A stretch of DNA of 64,000 nt from Enhydrobacter aerosaccus (GTDB taxonomy: Bacteria > Pseudomonadota > Alphaproteobacteria > Reyranellales > Reyranellaceae): positions 62,001 through 126,000 of the forward strand of contig CAIKZO010000077.1 in NCBI GenBank assembly GCA_903832005.1, written 5' to 3'. This document shows, in pieces, positions 50,658 through 59,802 of this stretch. Under the pieces are notes generated by a model that searched no databases, had not been told where the DNA came from, and saw only the letters and a list, made by a program, of their open reading frames with translations. The stretch's first letter is position 1; each line of letters starts with the position of its first letter. A program made the translations under genes and the position numbers.

Positions 50658-51641
50658 ATGACCACGGGCAAAAACCGCAAGAAAGTTCTGATCGTCGGCC
50701 GCCTGCCGCAAGCTGGCATCGACGTCCTGAAGAAGCGCGACGATGTCGATTTCGAGATCCTGACCGACGACAAGCCGGCCTCGCTGCATCCCAAGCTGAA
50801 GGACGCCAACGCGGTGACCCTGGGCGGCACGCCGTTCCGCCAGCCCGAACTCGACGCCGCGCCCGGCATGATGGTGGTGGCCCGCCTCGGCGTGGGCTTC
50901 GATGCCGTCGACGTGCGTGCGCTCAACCAGCGCGGCATTCCGCTGATGACCACCGGCATCGCCAACTCGGTCTCGGTGGCCGAGCACGCGATGTACATGC
51001 TGCTGGCCTCGGCGCGCCTGGTGAAGAAGTACGACCGCATCGTGCGCGAGGGCAACTGGGGCCATCGCCTGCACGACCTGCCGGCCGATCTGTCGGGCAA
51101 GTCGATCCTGGTGGTCGGCATCGGCCGCATCGGCTCGCGCACGGTCAAGCGCTGCGTCGCCTTCGACATGGACACCTACGTGCTCGATCCGAACGTGCCG
51201 GAGGCCGAGATCAAGAAGGCCGGCGCCACCAAGGTCACCGACCTCAAGGCGATCCTGCCCAAGGTCGACTTCGTGTCGGTGCACTGCCCCAAGTCGCCCG
51301 AGACGATCGACATGTTCAACACCGAGACGCTGGGCCTGATGAAGCCCGACGCCTTCCTGGTGAACACCGCGCGCGGCGGCATCGTGAACGAGGAGGCGCT
51401 CTACAATGCGCTCAAGTCGGGCAAGCTGCGCGGAGCGGGTCTCGACGTGCTCGACAAGGAGCCGCCCGAACCCGACAACAAGCTGTTCGGCCTGGAGAAC
51501 GTGATCTTCAGCCCGCATATGGCCGGCGTCACCAAGGAAGCCAGCGACCGCATGGCCGTTACAGCGGTCGAGAACATTCTTTCGGTGTTCGATGGACACC
51601 CCAACGCTGCAAATTGTGTGAACAAGGAAGTGCTTTCCTAA
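50658..51641 (+). CDS. D-isomer-specific 2-hydroxyacid dehydrogenase family protein
   Basis: This is a 327-residue NAD(P)-dependent dehydrogenase of the SerA/GyaR type. VVGIGRIGSRTVKRC is the cofactor motif. The catalytic Arg lies in VNTARGGIVNEEAL, the Glu in VLDKEPPEPDN and the His in IFSPHMAGVT. Members reduce glyoxylate, hydroxypyruvate or 2-oxo acids, or oxidise D-3-phosphoglycerate; the absence of a C-terminal ACT domain argues against full-length SerA. An AGGGGAAACG-type ribosome site precedes ATG 50658. Confidence 0.88.
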   Translation: MTTGKNRKKVLIVGRLPQAGIDVLKKRDDVDFEILTDDKPASLHPKLKDANAVTLGGTPFRQPELDAAPGMMVVARLGVGFDAVDVRALNQRGIPLMTTGIANSVSVAEHAMYMLLASARLVKKYDRIVREGNWGHRLHDLPADLSGKSILVVGIGRIGSRTVKRCVAFDMDTYVLDPNVPEAEIKKAGATKVTDLKAILPKVDFVSVHCPKSPETIDMFNTETLGLMKPDAFLVNTARGGIVNEEALYNALKSGKLRGAGLDVLDKEPPEPDNKLFGLENVIFSPHMAGVTKEASDRMAVTAVENILSVFDGHPNAANCVNKEVLS

Positions 51642-51713
51642 GAGACGCTAACGGCACTTTCACCATACCGAGCTGGCGGCCTAAGGTGTCGCCAGCAGGG
51701 GAGTTCTTTACCG

Positions 51714-52694
51714 ATGAAGTACGGACCGCTGGGCCGCTCGGGCCTGATCGTCAGCCGCATCTGCCTGGGCGGCAATTCCTGGGGCGCCAAGGGCCGGCGC
51801 GGCTGGGGCAAGTTCGACGAGACGGAGGCGCCAGCCTACTTCAAGCGCGCGCTCGATGTCGGCATCACCTTCTTCGACACCGCCGACAACTACAACGCCG
51901 GCCGCTCGGAAGAGATCATGGGCGCCACGCTGCTGAAGATGGCCAAGCGCGAGGACCTCGTGATCTCGACCAAGGTCGGCATTCGCCAGAGCCCGTCGCA
52001 GAACGACGTCGGCACCGGCCGCAAGCATCTGATGGTCTCGATCGACGAGCAGCTGAAGCGCCTGCAGACCGACTACATCGACGTCTACCAGCTCCATCGC
52101 CTCGATCCGCACACGCCGATGGAAGAGACGATGTACACGCTCGACCAGATCGTTAAGTCGGGCAAGGTGCGCTACATCGGCGGCTCGACGATGCCGGCCT
52201 ACAAGTTCGCGCAGATGATCATGATCGCCGACCACCGCGGCTATGCGCGGCCGATTGCGATGCAGAATCTCTACAATCTGATCGCGCGCGAGGAAGAGCG
52301 CGAGATGAACCGCCTGTGCGACGAGCAGGGCGTGGGCCTGATCCCCTATTCGCCGCTGGCCCGCGGCTTCCTCGCCGCCAACCGCAGCAAGGACGGCGGT
52401 GGCGCCACCGAACGCGCCAAGAACGACGCGCAGGTCCAGGCCGGTGCCTATCGCGACTGCGATTGGGAAATCGCCGAACGCCTGAAGAAGATCGCCGCCG
52501 GCAAGAATTGCTCGCCGGCCCAGGCGGCCCTCGCCTGGATGCTGAGCAAGCCGTACATGGCCGCGCCGATCATTGGCGCCACCAGCCTCGACCAGCTCAC
52601 CTCGGCGGCACAGGCGACGGAAGTCACGCTGACGGCCGAAGAGGTCAAGACGCTCGAGGAGCCGTACCAGTTCCGGGTGTCGCCCGCGAACTAG
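51714..52694 (+). CDS. Aldo/keto reductase
   Basis: This is a 326-residue NADPH-dependent TIM-barrel reductase. The catalytic tetrad is Asp in FFDTADNYNAGRSEEIMG, Tyr in the same segment, Lys in VISTKVG and His in DVYQLHRLD. MKYGPLGRSGLIVSRICLGG is the classic N-terminus. The closest functional groups are the AKR general aldehyde/ketone reductases and the beta-subunit-like (YhdN/IolS) proteins. It follows the hydroxyacid dehydrogenase by 72 bases and may share its transcript. Confidence 0.88.
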   Translation: MKYGPLGRSGLIVSRICLGGNSWGAKGRRGWGKFDETEAPAYFKRALDVGITFFDTADNYNAGRSEEIMGATLLKMAKREDLVISTKVGIRQSPSQNDVGTGRKHLMVSIDEQLKRLQTDYIDVYQLHRLDPHTPMEETMYTLDQIVKSGKVRYIGGSTMPAYKFAQMIMIADHRGYARPIAMQNLYNLIAREEEREMNRLCDEQGVGLIPYSPLARGFLAANRSKDGGGATERAKNDAQVQAGAYRDCDWEIAERLKKIAAGKNCSPAQAALAWMLSKPYMAAPIIGATSLDQLTSAAQATEVTLTAEEVKTLEEPYQFRVSPAN

Positions 52695-52751
52695 GCCGCT
52701 TGTCCGTTCGTATTGCTGACTTCATCCTGTGTAGCGGCGACCGTCGGCAAT

Positions 52752-52757
52752 GGAGGA
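52752..52757 (+). promoter_or_regulatory. Ribosome binding site that decides the tandem TetR start
   Basis: GGAGGA lies inside the longest version of the reading frame, just after the ATG at 52750. Its spacing of 7 bases to GTG 52765 is ideal, which argues that translation starts at 52765 rather than at 52750. Confidence 0.6.
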
Positions 52758-52764
52758 AGTGCGT

Positions 52765-53907
52765 GTGCCCGCTCAACGTTCGTCTGAACTGACGAAGGCT
52801 TCGAAGGGACGCGAGAGGACGGACAGGGCCCTCGAGCGTGCTGCCCTGCGACTGTTGACCGGGGGTGGATTGCTCGCAGGGTTGACGTTGCAGCAAGTCG
52901 GAGACGAGGTCGGCGTGGCCAAAGGGCTCGTCTATCACTACTTCGGGGATCGGCGGGCGCTTCTGCGGTCGGCGTTGCGGAACGGGGCGGTAGAACTGCA
53001 GGACACCATCCGGGCCATTCCGGACGCGAGCTACGACCGGCGCGTCGGCGCGTTTGCCAAGGCGGCCCTGGTCTATCCGGCCGCTGTTCAATTGATGACG
53101 CTCCTTCTCATCGACCGGGACCCTCGGCTTCGTCCTATGCCCTTGCGCGGGCTGATGATGCAGGACTTCGAGCGTGACGTCCGGCAGGGCCGTCTGCCGG
53201 CGGATGCCGATTTCGAGGCGCTGTTGGGCGTCCAGAACTCTCTCGTCTATGGGTACATACTGTTCCGGGACGGGTTGGCGCGGCAGATGGGCGTGGAGCG
53301 CGACGTGCTCGATGCGCGATTTCGACGACTGGTTCCCTCGATCGGCCGGCGCGCGGCAATCGCCGATTGGTCGACGCCGTCCCCGAGTTCGCCATCGCCG
53401 CCGCCGCGCCGCAAGACAATTGCCGAGGCCGGCGTACGGGGCGCGCTGGTCACCGCCGTGGTCGACTTGCTCGACGAGCAGGGCATTCTTGCAGGCGTCA
53501 ATCTCCGCAAGCTCGCCGAGCGGGCGGATGTGCATCGCGGCCTCGTATATCATTACTTCGGCTCCCGCCGAGAGCTGCTGCTGGCGGCGCTGCGGATGTA
53601 TCTTCCCGATGCGAACCCCGTCACCAGCGTCGGCGGCGTTCCCGGCGACCGGCTGTATGCCGCCGGCATACGTGACAACAGGCCGGTGCGGCTCATGGCT
53701 TTGCTCGCGCTCGATGGCGACGATTCCTACGAGCCGTTCGGCAAGATCGTCGATCGCGAGAAACCGACCCTGCGGCAGATGGCCGGAGCCTGTCTTGCGC
53801 TGGGCCATGCCTTGTACCGGCAGCCGTTCTCGAGCGAGATGGGAATTCCCCAGAAGCAATGGGACCACCGCGTGTATGCCGCGTGGTCCCGCGTCGCGCC
53901 GGCGTGA
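52765..53907 (+). CDS. Double TetR-type regulator (two tandem HTH and ligand-domain units)
   Basis: This is a roughly 380-residue protein, about twice the usual TetR length. The first HTH is LQQVGDEVGVAKGLVYHYFG (about residues 42-61) and the second LRKLAERADVHRGLVYHYFG (about 247-266). The regions after each HTH also match: VQLMTLLLIDRDPRLRPM against VRLMALLALDGDDSYEPF, and ARQMGVERDVLDARFRRLVP against SSEMGIPQKQWDHRVYAAWS. A Pro/Ser-rich linker (STPSPSSPSPPPRRK) separates the halves. It is therefore a fused tandem duplication. It could act as a monomer that mimics the usual TetR dimer. The ABC importer genes begin 68 bases downstream behind a likely operator. Confidence 0.87.
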   Translation: MPAQRSSELTKASKGRERTDRALERAALRLLTGGGLLAGLTLQQVGDEVGVAKGLVYHYFGDRRALLRSALRNGAVELQDTIRAIPDASYDRRVGAFAKAALVYPAAVQLMTLLLIDRDPRLRPMPLRGLMMQDFERDVRQGRLPADADFEALLGVQNSLVYGYILFRDGLARQMGVERDVLDARFRRLVPSIGRRAAIADWSTPSPSSPSPPPRRKTIAEAGVRGALVTAVVDLLDEQGILAGVNLRKLAERADVHRGLVYHYFGSRRELLLAALRMYLPDANPVTSVGGVPGDRLYAAGIRDNRPVRLMALLALDGDDSYEPFGKIVDREKPTLRQMAGACLALGHALYRQPFSSEMGIPQKQWDHRVYAAWSRVAPA

Positions 53908-53915
53908 GAAGCCAC

Positions 53916-53932
53916 ATTGACATTTCGTCAAT
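53916..53932. promoter_or_regulatory. TetR-type operator and -35 box before the ABC importer genes
   Basis: ATTGAC (53916-53921) and GTCAAT (53927-53932) are perfect inverted repeats separated by ATTTC. A -35-like TTGACA (53917-53922) is embedded in the site, so binding would block RNA polymerase. The wording TTGAC-N5-GTCAA is of the type bound by many TetR regulators. The gene just upstream encodes the double TetR protein. Confidence 0.65.
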
Positions 53933-53975
53933 CCTGCGTACGCTCCGCACAAAGAAAATCGGAGCGGGAGAAAAC

Positions 53976-54974
53976 GTGAAGCCCAAACATTCGAGGCTCT
54001 GGATCCTGGGCGCCGTGCTGTGGGCGCTGGCCGTTCCCGCAGGGGCGCAGGGCACCGCTCCGCTCACGCCCATCAAGATCGGTATCTTCCCCGGTAACAC
54101 GAGCAGCAGCATCTGGGTGATCGCCGACCAGCAGGGCTTCTATGCGCGCGAGGGCCTGAAGGCCCAGTTCGTCAACTTCTCGAACGGCCCCGCACTCGCC
54201 GCGGCCGTGGTGTCGGGAAGTGTCGACGTTGCCTACGGCGCCTCCTCGGTCAGCTTCGATCTGGCCAAACAGTCGTCAAAGCTGGTCGTGCTCGGTGATT
54301 TTGCGGAATACATGAACTGGAACATCATCGTGGCCAAGGACAAGGCCACCAGTTCGGTCGCCGCGGGCTTTCCGGCGAACGTGAAGTCGTTGAAGGGCCT
54401 GAAGATCGGCGTCACGGCCCTGGGCGGCGTCGTGAACAAGTTCGTGCTCGCCCTGTTCGAATCGGCCGGGGTGGCGCCGGGCGACGTCACCCTGATCGCC
54501 ACCGGCGCATCCAACACGGCGATCCCGGCGTTGAAGAACGGCCGGGTCGATGGTCTTGCGGCGGTGGTGTCGCTGCAGGATCTCCAGCACCAGGGCATCG
54601 CGGCGGTGACAGTGGTGGATGCGGGCATCAAGGACAACGCCGGACCCGTGGGTACGGGTGCGCTGGGCATCCTCGATACGACGTCGCGCGCTTTCATGGA
54701 GAAGGATCCCGCGACCCTCAACAAATACTGCAAGGCGATGATCGCGACCGTGGCGTGGGCGCAGGATCCGGCCAACTACGATGCGGTATCGCAGCTCGTG
54801 GCGAAGCAGCTCAACATTCCCCCCGCACTGGCGGCAGAGGAACTGAAGCACGACCTGGTCTCCTACACCAACACGCTGCCGGAGGCGGTGTGGAACGCGC
54901 AGCCGAAGTGGGTCACCGGCGGCGGTAATGTTCCAACCTACCACGACACCGTGCATGCCTCCTGTGGCCGCTGA
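53976..54974 (+). CDS. NMT1/SsuA-type ABC transporter substrate-binding protein
   Basis: This is a 332-residue periplasmic binding protein with a signal peptide (KPKHSRLWILGAVLWALAVP, then AGAQG). PIKIGIFPGNTSSSIWVIAD, GFYAREGLKAQFVNFSNGPA, SGSVDVAYGASSVSFDLA and LKGLKIGVTALGGVVNKFVL are typical of the nitrate/sulfonate/taurine family. The start is GTG 53976 with GGGAG upstream; the upstream open frame has no signal-like sequence. It is the first gene of a complete importer operon downstream of the operator at 53916. Confidence 0.88.
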   Translation: MKPKHSRLWILGAVLWALAVPAGAQGTAPLTPIKIGIFPGNTSSSIWVIADQQGFYAREGLKAQFVNFSNGPALAAAVVSGSVDVAYGASSVSFDLAKQSSKLVVLGDFAEYMNWNIIVAKDKATSSVAAGFPANVKSLKGLKIGVTALGGVVNKFVLALFESAGVAPGDVTLIATGASNTAIPALKNGRVDGLAAVVSLQDLQHQGIAAVTVVDAGIKDNAGPVGTGALGILDTTSRAFMEKDPATLNKYCKAMIATVAWAQDPANYDAVSQLVAKQLNIPPALAAEELKHDLVSYTNTLPEAVWNAQPKWVTGGGNVPTYHDTVHASCGR

Positions 54975-55770
54975 CCGGCCCAAAGCTGATCGGCCAAGGC
55001 GCACGGCACGCCCGCAGTTGGTCCTGCGGTGCTGGCAGCTGCTGGTCCTCCTGGCCTTTCTGGCATTCTGGCAACTGGTGGTCTCGCAGCAGTGGGTCGA
55101 CCCCATCATCGCGAAATCACCCGAGCAGGTTTTCTCCTTCCTGTATGGCTCGTGGGTCTCCGGCGAACTGTGGCGCAATACCGTGGCGACGATGGAGGCG
55201 GTCTTCATCGCTTTCGTGCTGGCATCGATCGTCGGCGTCTTGATCGGGATCACGCTTGGCCTGCTGCGGAGTGTCGAGCGGGTGTTGACGCCTTTCTTCG
55301 ACGCGGCCAACGCGATGCCCCGGATTGCGCTCGCCCCGGTATTCATCGTGGCGCTGGGCATCGGTATCGCGGCCAAGATCGCTCTCGCGTTCAGTGTCGT
55401 GGTCTTTATCGTTGTTTCTGCGGCGCAGGCCGGCGTGCGCAGCGCCGACCCGGAGATCCTGCGGATGTCGGCCGTGTTCGGCATCACCAAGCCGCAGCTA
55501 TTCTATAAAGTCCTGCTTCCGGTCTCCATTCCGTCGATCTTTTCAGGTCTGCGGCTCGGCCTCGTCTATGCGCTGCTGGGTGTCATCGGATCCGAGATCA
55601 TCGCATCGCAAGAAGGCCTGGGGCAGCTGATCTCGCTCTATTCGGGCGAATTCCGGATGGAGGCGGTGTACGGAATCCTCATCGTGCTGGCGGTCATCGC
55701 CAGCATCCTGAACATGCTCACGGCGGCGGCGGAGCGATGGCTGTTGCGCTGGCGACCGGTCGATCCATGA
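54955..55770 (+). CDS. ABC transporter permease (SsuC/TauC type)
   Basis: This is a roughly 271-residue inner-membrane permease. Membrane segments include LLVLLAFLAFWQLVVSQQWV, VFIAFVLASIVGVLIGITLG and IALAPVFIVALGIGIAAKIA. The coupling region FGITKPQLFYKVLLPVSIPS is typical. ATG 54955 gives a 20-base overlap with the binding-protein gene; an ATG at 54928 is also possible and would give 280 residues. It ends in an ATGA overlap with the ATPase gene. Confidence 0.88.
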   Translation: MPPVAADRPKADRPRRTARPQLVLRCWQLLVLLAFLAFWQLVVSQQWVDPIIAKSPEQVFSFLYGSWVSGELWRNTVATMEAVFIAFVLASIVGVLIGITLGLLRSVERVLTPFFDAANAMPRIALAPVFIVALGIGIAAKIALAFSVVVFIVVSAAQAGVRSADPEILRMSAVFGITKPQLFYKVLLPVSIPSIFSGLRLGLVYALLGVIGSEIIASQEGLGQLISLYSGEFRMEAVYGILIVLAVIASILNMLTAAAERWLLRWRPVDP

Positions 55771-56552
55771 ACAGCATCGACGCGCAATCAGCCGTTTCAT
55801 TGAGCGGACTGTCGGTGACTTTCACGCAATCAGATGGCACGGAGCACCGGGTGCTCCGCGACCTGGATCTCGACGTGCCGCGCGGTCAGTTCATCGCCCT
55901 GGTCGGCCGTTCCGGCGGTGGCAAGACCACGATCCTCAATGTGTTGACCGGCCTCGTGGCGCCGACGTCGGGCCGGGTCGGCGTTCTCGGTGTCCGCCCC
56001 GAGGAGGCCCGCTCCCGCATCGGCTTCGTCCCGGCGCGCGATGCTTTGCTGCCCTGGCGGACCGCGTTGCGCAATGTCGAGTACAGCCTGGAACTGCGCG
56101 GCGTGCCCCGCGCGCAACGCTCGACCATCGCCCGCCATTATCTATCGCTCGTCGGCCTCAAGGATGCGGCCGATCGGTGGCCCTGGCAGCTGTCGCAGGG
56201 TATGCGCCAGCGAGTCGCGCTGGTTCGCGCGTGGGCCGTCGAGCCCGAACTGCTGCTGATGGACGAGCCGTTTGCGGCGCTGGATGCCGACACGCGCCAG
56301 AGCGTGCGAGCCAGGTTCCGGGCGCTTCTCCAGAGCGGCCCGCCTCGCACCGTCGTGTTCGTCACTCACGATCTCGATGAGGCGGTCCTGATGGCCGACC
56401 GCGTGACGGTGCTCAGCGGCGGCAGGATCACTGCGGATACGCTGGTGCCGCCGCGCGATGGTCAGGAGGCGACCTCGGACGAGCTGACGGGTGTTCACCT
56501 GGCGCTGCTGCGCAAGCTGCGCGAAGCGCTGCACGAGGACGAACGCGTCTAG
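55767..56552 (+). CDS. ABC transporter ATP-binding protein (SsuB/TauB type)
   Basis: This is a 261-residue ATPase. Walker A is GRSGGGKTT, the signature is LSQGMRQRVALVRA (Gln in place of the second Gly of LSGG), Walker B is LLLMDEPFAALD and the switch His lies in VVFVTHDLDEA. LVPARDALLPWRTAL-like FVPARDALLPWRTALRNVEY replaces the usual VFQ Q-loop wording. ATG 55767 overlaps the permease stop. It completes the importer controlled from the operator at 53916. It converges with a deacetylase gene that ends 1 base away. Confidence 0.88.
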   Translation: MNSIDAQSAVSLSGLSVTFTQSDGTEHRVLRDLDLDVPRGQFIALVGRSGGGKTTILNVLTGLVAPTSGRVGVLGVRPEEARSRIGFVPARDALLPWRTALRNVEYSLELRGVPRAQRSTIARHYLSLVGLKDAADRWPWQLSQGMRQRVALVRAWAVEPELLLMDEPFAALDADTRQSVRARFRALLQSGPPRTVVFVTHDLDEAVLMADRVTVLSGGRITADTLVPPRDGQEATSDELTGVHLALLRKLREALHEDERV

Positions 56553-56553
56553 G

Positions 56554-57450
56554 CTATCTGGCCGCGAGCTGACGGTCGGCCGGCAGGCTCGTGTAGTGGC
56601 GGGCGACCTCGCCCGGCAGGGTCATCCAGACCTGGTCCTTGTGGGACAGGATGTGCTGCAGCGCCTTGCGCAGGCGGGCGGTGCGGAAGGGCTGGCCCAT
56701 GATGAAGGAGTGCAGCGAGATCGTGCAGACGATCGGTGCATCCGCGGAGCGGCGCAGCATCTCATCGAAATTCTCCACGATCATGTCGCAATATTCCGAC
56801 GCCGAGTTGTGCCGGTAGGCGATGGCCGGCTGGTCGTTCAATTCGATCGGGTAGGGCACCGACAGGATCGGGCGGCTGCGCGTGTCGACCCAGAACGGCT
56901 GCTCGTCGCAGATGCCCCAATCCAGCACGTAGGAGTAACCCGCTTCGGCCAGCAGGTCGGAAGTGACGTCGCTCGGCGTGAGATAGGGGCTGAGCCAGCC
57001 CTGCGGGCGCACGCCGTCGGCCTTGGTCATCAGCGCCGTGACCTCGTCGATCATGGTGCGCTCGGCGTCTTCGGTCATCTCGATCTGGCGTTCGGCGTTG
57101 GAGCGGCCGTGGCCGATCATCTCGTCACCGCGCGCGCGATGCGCAGCAATCAGCTCGGGGCAGTGGCCGTAGTTCTCGGTGTTGACGATGACGCCGACGT
57201 TCAGCTTCAGCTCGTCGAACAGGTCGATCAGGCGCCACTCGCCGATGCGGTTGCCGTACTCGCGCCACAGCCAGCTGCGCTGGCTCCACGGCTGGGTCTG
57301 GCGGTCGAGGTCGACGCCACACTGCACGCCGTAGGGAAAATGCTCGATGTTGACGGCGATGTAGACCGCCAGCCGCTTGTCGCCGGGCCAGGTAAACTGC
57401 GGCCGCTGCTTGATGGCGGAATATTTGAAGCGATTGTGCGACGGCAGCAT
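56554..57450 (-). CDS. Polysaccharide deacetylase family protein (NodB-fold, allantoinase/PuuE-like), copy 1
   Basis: This is a 298-residue NodB-fold protein. LAVYIAVNIEHFPYGVQCG is the first strand, with NIEHF where classical deacetylases have the metal-binding D(D/E)G. MIGHGRSNAERQ is in the position of the H-x3-H motif but has only one His. CTISLHSFIMGQPFRTARLR ends the barrel. The closest relative in this window is the gene at 61378. PuuE-like allantoinases of this fold act on cyclic ureides rather than polysaccharides. The neighbour is an MFS exporter gene transcribed the same way. Confidence 0.8.
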   Translation of the reverse strand: MLPSHNRFKYSAIKQRPQFTWPGDKRLAVYIAVNIEHFPYGVQCGVDLDRQTQPWSQRSWLWREYGNRIGEWRLIDLFDELKLNVGVIVNTENYGHCPELIAAHRARGDEMIGHGRSNAERQIEMTEDAERTMIDEVTALMTKADGVRPQGWLSPYLTPSDVTSDLLAEAGYSYVLDWGICDEQPFWVDTRSRPILSVPYPIELNDQPAIAYRHNSASEYCDMIVENFDEMLRRSADAPIVCTISLHSFIMGQPFRTARLRKALQHILSHKDQVWMTLPGEVARHYTSLPADRQLAAR

Positions 57451-57475
57451 GGGCGGGGCTTTCGATGAAGGAGGA

Positions 57476-58678
57476 TTAGGCGGGGACCATTCGTCGCCGG
57501 CGCAGCGCACCGGCGAAATACCAGGACAACAGCGGCAGAAAGATCGCGGCGAACCAGAAGATCGGCACGGCGCCGTAGTGATCGACGATCGGGGCCGCGA
57601 CCGGAACGCCCACCGCCTGGCCGACGAACAGGCAAAGCGCGAACAATGCCAGCGCCGAGCCGCGCGCTTCCGGCGCCATTTGCGTGCCGTTGGTCTGCAA
57701 GGTGTTGTGCAGCATGTAGAAGGTGATGCCGCACAGCACGATCGAGCCGAAGGCCACGATCGCGTTGGGCGCCACGGCGAGCAGCGCAAAGGAAAGGCCC
57801 AGTCCCGTGCCGCCCCACAGCACCAGCCCGCGCTCGCCCAGCAGGCGCACCAGATAGGACGCGGTCGTGACGTAGATGAAGCCGCCCGCGCCGAATGCCG
57901 CCACCGCGAGGCCGACGGCGGCGAAGCCCAGGCCAAAGCGCAGGTGCAGGTCGGTGCCGACGAAGGTGAAGCAGCCCCAGAACACGCCGCCTTCCAGCGC
58001 CACCACGATGATGATGGTGCGCGCCCACGGCCGGCGCAGCACGCCCACCATCTGGCTCACCATCGAGCCGGTGGCGCGCTCGCCGGGCCGGGCGATGTCG
58101 GGCCGCGCGCGCATCACGGCGAACAGCGCGCCGCCCGCCACCAAATAGATCGTGGTCAGTACCCAGAAGACCGAGCGCCAGCCCATCCAGTCACCGAGCG
58201 CGCCGCCCATCGCGGCGCCCGTCATCAGGCCCAGCGTCTGGCCGGTGAGGAAGCGCGCGAGCGTTGCCTGCCGCCGCTCGTAGCTCACATTGTCGCCCAG
58301 CCACGCGATGGCCAGCGGAATGATCGCCGACGAGGTGACGCCGGTCAGGAAGCGGGCGCCGGCCAGCATGCCGAGCGAAAACGACAGCGCGCTCATCAGG
58401 CAGCAGACGGCGGCGGCCACGCAGGCGATCGCGACCACCGGCATCTTGCCGTAGCGGTCGCCGAACGGGCCGTGCACCAGCACGAACACACCGTTGGCGA
58501 ACAGGAACACGGTGGAGGCGATCGAGGCTTGGCCGACCGAGACATGGAATTCGGCGCCCAGCTGCACGAGCAGCGGGTCGAGCACGCGCATGTTGGCGGC
58601 GGAAGCGAAGGCCGCCACCGACAACAGGGCGATGGCGAAGGCAGGAGCGGACCGCGAACCGGCGGTGGAAACGGACAT
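57476..58678 (-). CDS. MFS transporter (drug efflux-type)
   Basis: This is a 400-residue inner-membrane transporter with about twelve hydrophobic segments. HGPFGDRYGKMPVVAIACV is the conserved loop motif between helices 2 and 3, and GARFLTGVTSSAIIPLAIAW is the helix 5 antiporter-like motif, which marks proton-driven efflux. It lies 25 bases upstream of the deacetylase gene in the transcript, so export of a compound modified by the deacetylase is possible. The substrate is unknown. Confidence 0.87.
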   Translation of the reverse strand: MSVSTAGSRSAPAFAIALLSVAAFASAANMRVLDPLLVQLGAEFHVSVGQASIASTVFLFANGVFVLVHGPFGDRYGKMPVVAIACVAAAVCCLMSALSFSLGMLAGARFLTGVTSSAIIPLAIAWLGDNVSYERRQATLARFLTGQTLGLMTGAAMGGALGDWMGWRSVFWVLTTIYLVAGGALFAVMRARPDIARPGERATGSMVSQMVGVLRRPWARTIIIVVALEGGVFWGCFTFVGTDLHLRFGLGFAAVGLAVAAFGAGGFIYVTTASYLVRLLGERGLVLWGGTGLGLSFALLAVAPNAIVAFGSIVLCGITFYMLHNTLQTNGTQMAPEARGSALALFALCLFVGQAVGVPVAAPIVDHYGAVPIFWFAAIFLPLLSWYFAGALRRRRMVPA

Positions 58679-58715
58679 TGCCGTTGGACTTAGCCCAGCG
58701 CCGCCCGGGAAGCCA

Positions 58716-59741
58716 CTAAACCGCGTGCCGGGCGACCAGCTTTGCCAGCATATCGGCCTTGCGCTGGCCCGAGCGCGGCGGCTTGCGCAGCCGGGCGAGG
58801 CGGCCGTCCTCGAAGGCCTCGACGATGGCGTTGTGGACGTAGCTCTTGCGCGCGATGGCCGGCGTGTTGGCGAGTTCCTCGGAGACGGCGGTCATCGCGA
58901 CCTTGAGCTGCGAGCGCCGTCCGCGTTCGCTGGTGGCCGGCGCCAGGTTGGACAGCGCCTCGAGCGCGCCCGACGAGGCCACCAGGGTGCGGAAGTCCTT
59001 CAGCGAGATGCGGCGGCCGGCAACGGTACAGAGGAAGGCATTGACCTCCTGCGCCCGCACCTGGTGCACGCCGCCCGCGGCGTCGCGATATTGGAAAAGG
59101 CGGCGGCCCGGCAAAGAGAGCAGGCGGGCGAGGGCGCGCGCGAGGCGTGCATCGCGCACTTCCTTCGACACAGCCTTGCCGCCCTTGGCCTTGAAGGCCA
59201 GCACGACATTGCTGCCATCGAGCTTGATGTTGGACTTGAGCAGGGTGGTGGCGCCGCGTGTGCCGTTGTCGCGCGCGTAGCTCTCGCTGCCGGCACGGAT
59301 CGCCGTGAGGTGCACGAGATGAACGACGGCGGCGATCGCATGCGCGGCATCTGCGCTCTCGCCGGCCAGCGCCTTGCCGACCGCACGCTTGATCGCGGGC
59401 AACGACCGCGCGATGCCGCCGAGGCGGCGTGCCTTCAGCGCCTCGCGCACCTCGGTCCATTTCGGGTGATAGCGATACTGCAGCCGGCCGGCCGCGTCGG
59501 TGCCGACGGCCTGCAGGTGCGCGTTGGGATCTGTCGCATATCGAACATCGACATAGGCGGGCGGCACGGCGAGCGAGCGCATGCGGGCGATGTCCGAAGC
59601 GTTGCGCACGGCCGCTCCCGTCGAGGTGCGAAAGCCGAAGCCCTTACCGCAGCGCACCCGCCGCACGGTCAGCGCTTCGGGGCCAACGACGACGAGACCC
59701 TGTTCGGCCGAGAGTGCTGTGATGAGCTTTGAACGTCGCAT
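58716..59741 (-). CDS. DNA topoisomerase IB
   Basis: This is a 341-residue type IB topoisomerase of the bacterial/poxvirus-like group. The N-terminal beta domain includes LAVPPAYVDVRYATDPNAHL (the PPAYxDV segment is diagnostic). The catalytic domain has AIRAGSESYARDNGTRGATT with the first Arg, LKSNIKLDG, and HPKWTEVREALK. The catalytic Tyr is in ARKSYVHNAIVEAF, near residue 301. The enzyme relaxes positive and negative supercoils through a 3'-phosphotyrosine link. ATG 59741 was chosen because GAGG precedes it. It is divergent from the SDR gene at 59803. Confidence 0.9.
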   Translation of the reverse strand: MRRSKLITALSAEQGLVVVGPEALTVRRVRCGKGFGFRTSTGAAVRNASDIARMRSLAVPPAYVDVRYATDPNAHLQAVGTDAAGRLQYRYHPKWTEVREALKARRLGGIARSLPAIKRAVGKALAGESADAAHAIAAVVHLVHLTAIRAGSESYARDNGTRGATTLLKSNIKLDGSNVVLAFKAKGGKAVSKEVRDARLARALARLLSLPGRRLFQYRDAAGGVHQVRAQEVNAFLCTVAGRRISLKDFRTLVASSGALEALSNLAPATSERGRRSQLKVAMTAVSEELANTPAIARKSYVHNAIVEAFEDGRLARLRKPPRSGQRKADMLAKLVARHAV

Positions 59742-59802
59742 GGCGGAAACCTCAACGCAGGGCAGCACTCGACGTTCCCGTCAGTCGCGCTAAGCTTCCG
59801 CC

